Origin: Anaeromyxobacter paludicola
GTDB lineage: Bacteria; Myxococcota; Myxococcia; Myxococcales; Anaeromyxobacteraceae
Direction of reading: 5' to 3'
NCBI RefSeq assembly: GCF_023169965.1
Contig: NZ_AP025592.1
Location: 3,472,001-3,536,000 of the forward strand
DNA: 64,000 nucleotides
Shown here: positions 15,766 through 22,842 of the stretch, in pieces
Numbering within the stretch: position 1 is the first letter of the stretch
Layout of the letters: each line of letters starts with the position of its first letter
Position numbers and translations under genes: made by a program
Notes under the pieces: model-generated
The model's input: only the letters and a program-made list of their open reading frames with translations
Told to the model about the DNA's origin: nothing
The model's database searches: none

Positions 15766-17695
15766 AGCCGAGGTAGAGGGAGACGGCGATGTGGGCCGCG
15801 ATGGCCACCACCAGGAAGCCGGCCAGCGAGGCGTGAAAGACGCGCCAGGCGCGCATGAGCTGCTTCAGCCCGCGGGTGGCGCGGGCGGCCTCGCCCAGGT
15901 CGGGGCGCACGAGGCCGTAGATGAACCGGCCCACGACGCCGGTCAGCACCACCACCCCGAGCGCCGAGGCGGTGCCGGTGGCGAGCAGGTTCTTCGACTG
16001 GAAGGCGGCGTGGAAGGCGATGACGAGCGGGCTCATGAACCCCACGAAGACGTGGAAGTCGAGCCAGGCCCGGATCGAGCCGAAGCCGGTGAGCGCGCGC
16101 GAGCGCTTGCGCGCGGCGTAGAGGAAGTTGGACAGCATGAACCCGGTCGCGACGATGCCGATCCCGTGGCCGAACGGGCCGGAGGAGCGGAGCGAGGGGT
16201 GGAGCGGCGAGTGGAGCCGCGCCAGCCGGGGCAGCCGGTAGTAGTCGGCGCCGTGCCAGGCGAGCCACGCCAGGATGGCGCCGCCGGCGAGGACGTAGAG
16301 CGACGCGGCCGCCCAGCGGGCCCGCGTCTCGCGCCGCCGCTCGTCGGTCGGGGGAGGCGGCTCCGCCCCGCGCGGCCCGCCGGGCGCCTCGCCGTGGTAG
16401 CGCCGCAGCGCCACGCCGGATCGCTCGAGGAGGTCGAGCGGCAGCTCGCCGCCGACGTTCACGATGACGTGGTCGTTGGCGAGCACCTCCCGGTGGCCCT
16501 TCACCGTGAGCGCCACCCGGGTCTCGCCCACCTCCGTCACCTCCGACTCGAGCAGCAGCCGGACGCGGCCCGACTGGGCGAGGGCGGCGAGCCGGGCCCG
16601 GTTCTTCTCGCGGCAGCGGGTGAGCTCCGGCCCGCGGTAGGAGAGGGTGACCTCGGCGGTGGACTCCTCGGCGAGCTGGGCCGCGGCCTCGACCGCGGCG
16701 TCGCCGCCGCCCACCACGAGCACCCGCGCCCCCTCGTACTGCGCCGGGTCGTCGAGCGCGTACACCACCTTCTCGCGCTCCTCGCCCGGGACGCCCAGCT
16801 TGCGCGGGCTGCCGCGGCGCCCCACCGCGAGCACCACCTTGCGCGCCGCCACCGGCCCCTGGTCGGTGTCCACCCGGAAGGCGCCGTCCTCCCCGGTGAC
16901 CCCGGTGACCTTCACCCCCTCCTCCACCGCGAGCCGCGCCTCGCGCACCGCCCGCTGGAAGGTGGCGAGGAGCTCCTCCTTCTCCACCGTGCGCCGGTCG
17001 AACCGTCCGAGCGGCGGCAGCTCCAGCGGCTCGGTCATGACGAGCTTCTGGCGCGGGAAGTGGGCCACGGTCCCGCCCACGCTCCCCTGCTCCAGCAGCC
17101 GGCAGCTCCGGCCCCGCTGGGAGAGGGCCAGCGCGGTGGCGAGGCCGGCCGGCCCGGCGCCCACCACCGCCACGTCCACCGCGCCGTTCGCCGGCTCGCG
17201 GGAGAGCACCTGGTCGAGCCGCTCGGCCACCTGGACGCCCTGCCGCACGGCGTTCTTGATGAGCCCCATCCCGGCGAGCTCGCCGACGATGTGGACCCCG
17301 GGCCGGGAGGACTCGAAGAACGCGTCCACCTCCGGCAGGTCCACGCCGCGCTCCAGCGTGCCGAAGACGAGCTTGATGGCGTCCACCGGGCACTCGGCGG
17401 CGCAGCGGCCGTGGCCGATGCAGTGGTCGCCGTGGATGAGCGCCCCCGCGCCGTCCACCACCCCGAGGATGTCGCCCTCCGGGCAGGCCTTCACGCAGGA
17501 GAGGGAGCCGATGCAGACGTTCGGGTCGATGACGGGGTGGAGCGAGCGCGGCAGGTGCTGGTTGCGCGCCCGCCGCTCGGCCAGGGCGGCCGCGTCGCGC
17601 GCCTGCCGCCAGCGCCGTCGGCCGACGTGCGCCGCGCCCAGGACCGCGACCAGCGCGGCGGAGGCGGCGACGATCCAGGCGGTGGCGAGGTCCAT
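15752..17695 (-). CDS. Ferredoxin - FAD/NAD(P) oxidoreductase - cytochrome b membrane fusion
   Basis: A 647-residue protein and first gene of the cytochrome operon. Domains in order: a membrane helix (about 5-22); two iron-sulfur motifs, C61-x5-C67-x3-C71-P and C92-x5-C98-x3-C102-P; a thioredoxin-reductase-like flavoprotein with GAGPAG (179-184, FAD) and GGGDAA (329-334, NAD(P)); then about five membrane helices from 462 with His at 510, 548, 562, 621 and 635 suited to bind two b-haems. No redox CxxC of classic thioredoxin reductase is seen. The fusion could pass electrons from NAD(P)H or ferredoxin through b-haems to the periplasmic cytochromes, or the reverse. ATG 17695 starts at the first helix; an earlier GTG at 17830 would add 45 unconvincing residues. 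Confidence 0.85.
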   Translation of the reverse strand: MDLATAWIVAASAALVAVLGAAHVGRRRWRQARDAAALAERRARNQHLPRSLHPVIDPNVCIGSLSCVKACPEGDILGVVDGAGALIHGDHCIGHGRCAAECPVDAIKLVFGTLERGVDLPEVDAFFESSRPGVHIVGELAGMGLIKNAVRQGVQVAERLDQVLSREPANGAVDVAVVGAGPAGLATALALSQRGRSCRLLEQGSVGGTVAHFPRQKLVMTEPLELPPLGRFDRRTVEKEELLATFQRAVREARLAVEEGVKVTGVTGEDGAFRVDTDQGPVAARKVVLAVGRRGSPRKLGVPGEEREKVVYALDDPAQYEGARVLVVGGGDAAVEAAAQLAEESTAEVTLSYRGPELTRCREKNRARLAALAQSGRVRLLLESEVTEVGETRVALTVKGHREVLANDHVIVNVGGELPLDLLERSGVALRRYHGEAPGGPRGAEPPPPTDERRRETRARWAAASLYVLAGGAILAWLAWHGADYYRLPRLARLHSPLHPSLRSSGPFGHGIGIVATGFMLSNFLYAARKRSRALTGFGSIRAWLDFHVFVGFMSPLVIAFHAAFQSKNLLATGTASALGVVVLTGVVGRFIYGLVRPDLGEAARATRGLKQLMRAWRVFHASLAGFLVVAIAAHIAVSLYLGYGLQ

Positions 17696-17733
17696 GCGAG
17701 GGGAGGGGCGCTCCGTCGGCGGCCAACCGAGCG

Positions 17734-17739
17734 AGTATA
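17734..17739 (-). promoter_or_regulatory. Candidate -10 element of the cytochrome operon
   Basis: On the minus strand TATACT lies about 38 nt upstream of ATG 17695 in an otherwise GC-rich gap. No good -35 is seen 16-18 nt upstream (GGGCTT at 17 nt), so the promoter may need an activator. The call rests on the one element. Confidence 0.35.
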
Positions 17740-17797
17740 AGCTGCCACCATCGGGGAAGCCCTTCGCCGTGGGCGCGCGCCCCCTCGGGGGCTTCCG

Positions 17798-17828
17798 TTG
17801 ACAGAACGTGAACGCGGGGCGGTAAACC
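17798..17828 (+). promoter_or_regulatory. Candidate promoter for the PAS kinase gene
   Basis: A perfect -35 hexamer TTGACA (17798-17803) is followed by GTAAAC after 18 nt or TAAACC after 19 nt. It ends about 46 bp before ATG 17875. It lies in the same 179-bp divergent gap as the -10 of the cytochrome operon. Confidence 0.45.
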
Positions 17829-17874
17829 ATCTGCGCCGCTGCGGCTGGCGGATCGCGGGCTTACTACTACGAGG

Positions 17875-19038
17875 ATGGAGGCGAGCCACTCCTCGTCGGC
17901 GGAGCCGGCGCGCGGCAAAGAGCGGGAGGGCCCCAAGTTCTCGGGGGACCTCTTCCGGCTCCTCGTCGAGAGCGTCCTCGACTACGCCATCTTCATGCTC
18001 GACCCGTCGGGGCACGTCCTCACCTGGAACGCCGGGGCCGAGCGCATCAAGGGCTGGCGGGCGAGCGAGATCATCGGCGCGCACCTGTCGCGCTTCTACA
18101 CGCCGGAGGACCTGGCGCGCGGCAAGCCGGCCTGGCTGCTCGCGCAGGCCGCCAAGGACGGCCGGGTCGAGGACGAGGGCTGGCGGGTCCGCAAGGACGG
18201 CACCCGCTTCTGGGCGCTGGTGGTGCTGACCGCGCTGCGCGACCCCGACGGCGGGCTGCGCGGCTTCGCCAAGGTGACCCGGGACATGTCGGGGCGGCGC
18301 AAGGCGGAGCTGGAGCGCGAGGGGCTCCTGCGCGCCCAGGAGGCGGTGCGCGCCCGCGACGAGTTCCTCGCCATCGCCTCGCACGAGCTCAAGACGCCCA
18401 TCACCGCGCTGCAGCTGCAGGTCCAGTCGCTCTTGCGCCACGCCGAGGCCAAGGGCTCCGACCCGGCGCTGGCCCCCCGGCTCGAGTCGGTGCTGCGGCA
18501 GGCGGAGCGGCTCACGCGGCTCGTCGAGGGCTTCTCCGACGTGGTCCGGGTGAACACCGGGACGCTCGATCTCTCGCGCGAGCGGCTCGACCTCGGGGAG
18601 CTGGTCCGGTCGGTGGTGGCGCGCTTCGCGGACGACCTCGAGCGCGCCCGCTGCAAGCTCGAGCTCTCCACGCCGGAGCCCGTGATGGGTCGCTTCGACC
18701 GGACGCGGCTCGAGCAGGTGGTCGTGAGCCTGCTCGGCAACGCGGTGAAGTACGGCGCTGGCAAGCCGGTGCACGTCTCCGTCCAGGGCGCGGGGCCGCG
18801 GGCGCTGCTCACGGTGCGGGACGAGGGGATCGGCATTCCACCCGAGTTCCAGTCGCGCGTCTTCGACCGGTTCGCGCGGGCGGTGTCCACCCGACATTAC
18901 GGCGGTTTCGGCCTCGGGCTCTGGATGGTGGTGCAGATCGTCCAGGCGCACGGGGGGTCGGTCGGCATCGAGAGCGCGCCGGGACGGGGAGCGTCCTTCG
19001 AGGTGGAGCTGCCCCGCGGAGAGGACAGTTCTGGTTAG
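17875..19038 (+). CDS. PAS-domain sensor histidine kinase (soluble)
   Basis: A 387-residue protein without membrane helices. A PAS domain spans about 22-140 (FRLLVESVLDYAIFMLDPSG, then WRVRKDGTRFWALVVL and the PAC-like FAKVTRDMS), followed by a dimerisation/phosphoacceptor domain with H170 in FLAIASHELKTPITALQLQ and a catalytic ATPase domain with N289 (GNAVKYG), DEGIG (316-320) and GGFGLGL (343-349). It senses a cytoplasmic signal of unknown nature. The gene is divergent from the cytochrome operon and 72 bp upstream of a response regulator gene, so the two probably form a pair. Confidence 0.93.
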   Translation: MEASHSSSAEPARGKEREGPKFSGDLFRLLVESVLDYAIFMLDPSGHVLTWNAGAERIKGWRASEIIGAHLSRFYTPEDLARGKPAWLLAQAAKDGRVEDEGWRVRKDGTRFWALVVLTALRDPDGGLRGFAKVTRDMSGRRKAELEREGLLRAQEAVRARDEFLAIASHELKTPITALQLQVQSLLRHAEAKGSDPALAPRLESVLRQAERLTRLVEGFSDVVRVNTGTLDLSRERLDLGELVRSVVARFADDLERARCKLELSTPEPVMGRFDRTRLEQVVVSLLGNAVKYGAGKPVHVSVQGAGPRALLTVRDEGIGIPPEFQSRVFDRFARAVSTRHYGGFGLGLWMVVQIVQAHGGSVGIESAPGRGASFEVELPRGEDSSG

Positions 19039-19110
19039 CCCAAGAGGGACGCGCTCGCTCGCTCCCTCGCCGTGGCGCATCCCGCGGGTTCGTGCTTGGA
19101 TGCGCCCCCG

Positions 19111-19518
19111 ATGCACGCATCCACCCCCCGGCACGATCCCCTGCCCGTAACCCGGCCTGCCTCCTACGACGTCCTCGTCGTGGACGACGACGCGGACATC
19201 CGCGAGACGGTCGAGGAGATCCTCTCCTGCGAAGGCTTCGAGGTCGCGACGGCGCGCAACGGCGCCGAGGCGCTCGAGCGGCTGCGCGCCGGCGTGCCGC
19301 GCCTCATCCTGCTCGACCTGTTCATGCCGGTGATGGACGGCGTGGAGTTCCGCCGCAACCAGCTCGCCGACCCCGCGCTCGCCGGCGTCCCCACGGTGGT
19401 CATCTCGGCCGCCGACGCGCTCGAGCTCCGCGTCTCGACCCTCCACCTCACCGGCGCGCTCGAGAAGCCGCTGCACCTCGACGTGCTCATGCAGACCGTC
19501 GAGCGCTTCTGCTGCTGA
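19111..19518 (+). CDS. Single-domain response regulator
   Basis: A 135-residue receiver domain with no output domain. Acidic pocket D25-D27 (VVDDDAD), phosphoacceptor D69 in LILLDLFMPVMDG, and the conserved Lys in ALEKPLHL. Without a DNA-binding domain it would act by protein contact or in a phosphorelay. It follows the PAS kinase gene on the same strand, its likely partner. ATG 19111 is preferred; a GTG at 19072 would add 13 residues with no motif. Confidence 0.88.
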   Translation: MHASTPRHDPLPVTRPASYDVLVVDDDADIRETVEEILSCEGFEVATARNGAEALERLRAGVPRLILLDLFMPVMDGVEFRRNQLADPALAGVPTVVISAADALELRVSTLHLTGALEKPLHLDVLMQTVERFCC

Positions 19519-19559
19519 GCGCCGCCGCGGCGCCGCCCCCACTCCCCGGAGGACCCCCG

Positions 19560-19859
19560 ATGGTCGTGCTGCACGCCCACCTCACGCTCGCGCCCGGCGC
19601 GCGCGCCCGCTTCGAGGCGCTGCTCGCGCCCCTGGTCCCCGCCTCGCGCGCGGAGCCCGGCTGCCTGAGCTACGCCGCCTACCGCTCGCTCGAGGCAGAG
19701 GACGAGGTGGTGTTCGTGGAGGAGTGGGAGAGCTGGGACGTGCTCCAGGCCCACTTCGGCACGCCGCACTTCAGGGCCTACGACGGGGCGGTGGGCGCGC
19801 TGCTCGCCGCGCCGAAGCGCGTCCGCGTCTACGAGGTCGCGAGCCACCGCGACCTGTAG
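19560..19859 (+). CDS. Antibiotic biosynthesis monooxygenase (ABM) family protein
   Basis: A 99-residue dimeric alpha-beta barrel protein. LHAHLTLAPGARARFEALLAPLV, EPGCLSYAAYRS and VFVEEWESWDVLQAHFGTPHF are typical of the ABM/YgiN group, which includes small quinol or heme-related monooxygenases and many proteins of unknown substrate. GGAGG stands 7 nt before ATG 19560. It follows the response regulator by 41 bp and could share its transcript. Function beyond the fold is unknown. Confidence 0.85.
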   Translation: MVVLHAHLTLAPGARARFEALLAPLVPASRAEPGCLSYAAYRSLEAEDEVVFVEEWESWDVLQAHFGTPHFRAYDGAVGALLAAPKRVRVYEVASHRDL

Positions 19860-19876
19860 CCCCCCGGCGCGGCCCG

Positions 19877-20365
19877 CTACCCGAGCCGCAGGCCGAGGAT
19901 GGCGAGGTCCCGCTCGACGCCGTCGAGCAGCGCCACCCTGGGGAGGAAGCCCCAGCGCTCGAAGCCGTGGCGCCGGAAGAGCGCCAGGCTCGGCTCGTTG
20001 TGGCCGAAGACGAAGGCGACCAGGTTCTTCACCGCCATCGACGGCGCGCGGGCCAGGAGCTCGCCGAGCAGGGTGCGCGCGACGCCGCGCCGCGCCGCCT
20101 CGGGCGCGACGTAGATCGACACCTCGGCGGTGCCGGAGTAGGCGCAGCGCCCGTAGAAGTCCTGCAGGCTCACCCAGCCGAGGATGCGCCCGTCCTCCTC
20201 GAGGACCCAGAGCGGCCGCCGCGCGGGGTGGTGGGCCTGGAACCAGGGGGTGCGCTGCGCCACCGACACCGGCTCGAGGTCGGCGGTGGCGAGGCGGCCG
20301 GGGATGGAGGCGTTGTAGATCTCGACGATACGGGGCAGGTCGTCGAGGGCGGCGTCGCGGATCAT
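19877..20365 (-). CDS. GNAT-family N-acetyltransferase (phosphinothricin/methionine sulfoximine type)
   Basis: A 162-residue acetyltransferase. MIRDAALDDLPRIVEIYNAS is the usual start of the Pat/YwnH group that acetylates phosphinothricin, methionine sulfoximine or similar amino acid analogues. The acetyl-CoA loop is EAARRGVARTLLGEL, followed by VFGHNEPSLALFRRHGFERWGF. ATG 20365 overlaps the TGA of the M64 peptidase gene, so they are co-translated, though no functional link is evident. Substrate not determined. Confidence 0.85.
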   Translation of the reverse strand: MIRDAALDDLPRIVEIYNASIPGRLATADLEPVSVAQRTPWFQAHHPARRPLWVLEEDGRILGWVSLQDFYGRCAYSGTAEVSIYVAPEAARRGVARTLLGELLARAPSMAVKNLVAFVFGHNEPSLALFRRHGFERWGFLPRVALLDGVERDLAILGLRLG

Positions 20366-21756
20366 CGCGGGGCTCCGGCGTAGAGGTCGATGACCTCGTC
20401 CAGGGTGGCCCGGCAGACGGCGCAGAACGGCACGTCGTCGCGGGTGAACATGACGCAGTCCTCCTGCGGGCGGAAGTAGCCCTTGGCCTCGTAGTTGGCG
20501 CCCTCGAAGGCGCCCACGGCGCGGCCGTAGCGGTCCTTCCCCAGGAGCTCCTCCTCGGCCCGCTTCTGCGCGCTGAAGAGCCGGTCGATCTCCTCCTCGG
20601 GCCGGCCCTGCTGGCGCAGCTTCTTGCGCTCCTCCTGGAACGTCCGCGCCTCGCGCGAGAAGCGCTCCTCCTGCCACGGCGTGGGGAGCGGCGTGCCGGC
20701 GGTGACGAGCGCCCTCCACTTCAGCTTCGCCGGGTCGGCGGTGGCGCTGGCGTTCCGCTCCCAGGGCTCGACCCGCTCCTCGGGGGCGGGCCCGTAGACC
20801 GGATCGGAGGTGAAGTACTCGTCGGCGAGGCCGGCGAGGTGGTGCCCGAGCTCGTGCACGAAGACGTACGGCGCCCAGAGGCTGTCGGCGGCCGCGGTGG
20901 CGTACAGGTTGAAGATGCCGCCGCCGCCGTAGGTGCGGCCGTTCACCAAAATCTCGACCGCGTCGTAGGGCGCGTACGAGGCGACGTCGCGCCAGGTCCG
21001 GTTCTCGAACGTGAGCACGTAGCGCTCGGCGCCGAAGGCGTCGTAGCCGGCGCCGAGGGGGCTGCGCCGGTGCACCCCGCTCGAGGGGCGCGAGACGCCG
21101 CTCTCCTGCGCCGGCGGGCAGAGCCCCCACACGTTGAAGTCCTTCCGGCGCTCCTTGAAGGGCGACTTCTGGAACAGCGCCTCGGTGAGCTTCCGCGCGT
21201 CGGCCACGAACTTGTCGCGCTCCTTGGCGGTGTAGCCGTCGCCCAGGATGAGCAGGTCGAGCTTCTGCTCGGGGGGGCCGCTCCGCTGGAGCTCGACGAG
21301 CGGGCCGGGGGAGGGCGGGGGCGACGGGTCGATGGCCGGGTCGGCGGGGTCGACCGTGAAGGTCCAGACCTCGCGGAAGGCGTTCTCGGCGTCGCGCTTC
21401 TTCACCGACACCTGCACCGGCCCGGCCGGGCGGGGGAAGCGCAGCGACTCGGAGAAGCTGCGGCGCACCCGCTTCGCCTCGGGGGTGGTCTCCCACTCGC
21501 CGAAGATGGTCGCGAACCCGCGCGAGTAGAGGAGCCGGTTGGTGGCCCGGTCGCGCACCTCGAACAGGTAGCGGCCGAGGTTGGTCTCGTCGATGGGCCG
21601 CGCCGGGTTGCCCGGGAAGGGCAGCGGCTCGAGCACGAGCCGGTCGAGGCTGAACATCTCGGTCGCGGCGTCGCCGCCGTGGACGTAGTCCACGCGCAGG
21701 GTCCGTGGCGTGGGCTGGGCGGCGAGGAGGGCCGCGAGGAGTGGGGCGAGCGTCAT
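20362..21756 (-). CDS. M64-family (IgA peptidase-like) metalloprotease, exported
   Basis: A 464-residue protein with a short signal peptide (MTLAPLLAALLAAQP). The zinc site H301-E-L-G-H-H-L-A-G-L-A-D fits the M64 motif HExxHxxGxxD, with E302 as the general base, and LLILGDGYTAKERDKFVADA plus GGGGIFNLYATAAADS are family blocks. Two Cys pairs near the C-terminus (DCVMFTRDDVPFCAVC) match the metal or disulfide tail of the family. M64 peptidases are secreted or periplasmic. An upstream 22-codon extension to 21822 is possible but would hide the signal peptide. Confidence 0.88.
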   Translation of the reverse strand: MTLAPLLAALLAAQPTPRTLRVDYVHGGDAATEMFSLDRLVLEPLPFPGNPARPIDETNLGRYLFEVRDRATNRLLYSRGFATIFGEWETTPEAKRVRRSFSESLRFPRPAGPVQVSVKKRDAENAFREVWTFTVDPADPAIDPSPPPSPGPLVELQRSGPPEQKLDLLILGDGYTAKERDKFVADARKLTEALFQKSPFKERRKDFNVWGLCPPAQESGVSRPSSGVHRRSPLGAGYDAFGAERYVLTFENRTWRDVASYAPYDAVEILVNGRTYGGGGIFNLYATAAADSLWAPYVFVHELGHHLAGLADEYFTSDPVYGPAPEERVEPWERNASATADPAKLKWRALVTAGTPLPTPWQEERFSREARTFQEERKKLRQQGRPEEEIDRLFSAQKRAEEELLGKDRYGRAVGAFEGANYEAKGYFRPQEDCVMFTRDDVPFCAVCRATLDEVIDLYAGAPR

Positions 21757-21850
21757 GGGGGGCGCAGTGTAGCGCGGGCGGCGCGCGCCGTGCGGCCCGA
21801 CTCCGCCGCTCCGGCTCCCCATGTCGCCCCGCCCCGGTTACGATGGGCCC

Positions 21851-22792
21851 ATGCGCATCGTCATCGTCGGGGCCGGCGGCGTCGGAGGGCTCCTCGCCGG
21901 GCTCCTCTCCCAGGCCGGCGAGGAGGTCGCGGTGGTCGCCCGCGGCGCCCACCTCGCCGCCATCCGCGAGCACGGCCTCCGGGTCGAGGGGGACATGGGC
22001 AGCTTCACGGCCCGGGTGGAGGCGACCGACTCCCTCGACGCGCTCGCGCCGGCCGACGCGGTGCTGGTCGCCACCAAGGCCTGGCAGGTGGCGGACGTCG
22101 CGCCGAAGCTCGCGCGCCTCGTGCGCGAGGGCACGGTGGTGGTCCCGCTCCAGAACGGCGTCGAGGCGGCGCTGACGCTGCTCGGCGGGCTCTGGCCCGG
22201 GCCGGTGCTGGGCGGGCTCTGCGCCGTCTTCTCCTGGATCGACGCGCCGGGCGTCATCCGCATGGTCGGGCCGCCGATCTGGGTCAAGGTCGGCGAGTGG
22301 CCGAAGGGGCGCAGCGCCCGGGTGGAGGCGCTCTGCGAGGTGCTGCGCCGCGCCGGCGTGGACGCCCGCCCGCAGGAGGACGTCGAGGCGGCCGCCTGGG
22401 AGAAGTTCCTCTTCATCGACCCGTTCGGCGCCTGCGGGGCGCTCGCGGCCGCGCCCATCGGCGCGGTGCGCACCACGCCGGAGACGCGGGCGCTCCTCGA
22501 GCAGCTGGTCCACGAGGTCGGGACGCTGGCGCGGGCGCGCGGGGTCCACCTCTCGCTCGAGGCCGAGGCCCGCACGATCGCCTGGTTCGACCGGCTGGCG
22601 CCCGACTCGACGGCCTCCATGCAGCGCGACCTCGCCGCCGGGCGCCCGTCGGAGCTCGTCGATCAGGTCGGCGCCGTGGTCCGCATGGCGGCCGAGTCGG
22701 GCGTGGGCGCCCCGGCGCACCGCTTCGCGCTGGCGGCGCTCCTGCCGCGCGAGCAGGCGGCCCGGGAGAAGGCGGGGCTCGGGAGGAAGTAG
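21851..22792 (+). CDS. panE: Ketopantoate reductase-family protein
   Basis: A 313-residue NADP-dependent enzyme reducing 2-dehydropantoate to pantoate for coenzyme A synthesis. Rossmann motif MRIVIVGAGGVGGLLAGLL, VVPLQNGVEA, and AAWEKFLFIDPFGACGAL, where the Lys and the following block match the PanE catalytic KxxxN region, although the usual Asn-rich stretch is changed (ID in place of N-x). SMQRDLAAGRPSELV matches the Ser/Glu substrate pocket. Because paralogues of PanE act on other keto acids, the exact substrate is not certain. It is a single gene. Confidence 0.85.
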   Translation: MRIVIVGAGGVGGLLAGLLSQAGEEVAVVARGAHLAAIREHGLRVEGDMGSFTARVEATDSLDALAPADAVLVATKAWQVADVAPKLARLVREGTVVVPLQNGVEAALTLLGGLWPGPVLGGLCAVFSWIDAPGVIRMVGPPIWVKVGEWPKGRSARVEALCEVLRRAGVDARPQEDVEAAAWEKFLFIDPFGACGALAAAPIGAVRTTPETRALLEQLVHEVGTLARARGVHLSLEAEARTIAWFDRLAPDSTASMQRDLAAGRPSELVDQVGAVVRMAAESGVGAPAHRFALAALLPREQAAREKAGLGRK

Positions 22793-22842
22793 GCCGCGGG
22801 GTCGTCCTGGCCGCCCCTCCCCCGCGGCTCGCCGGGGTCCGG

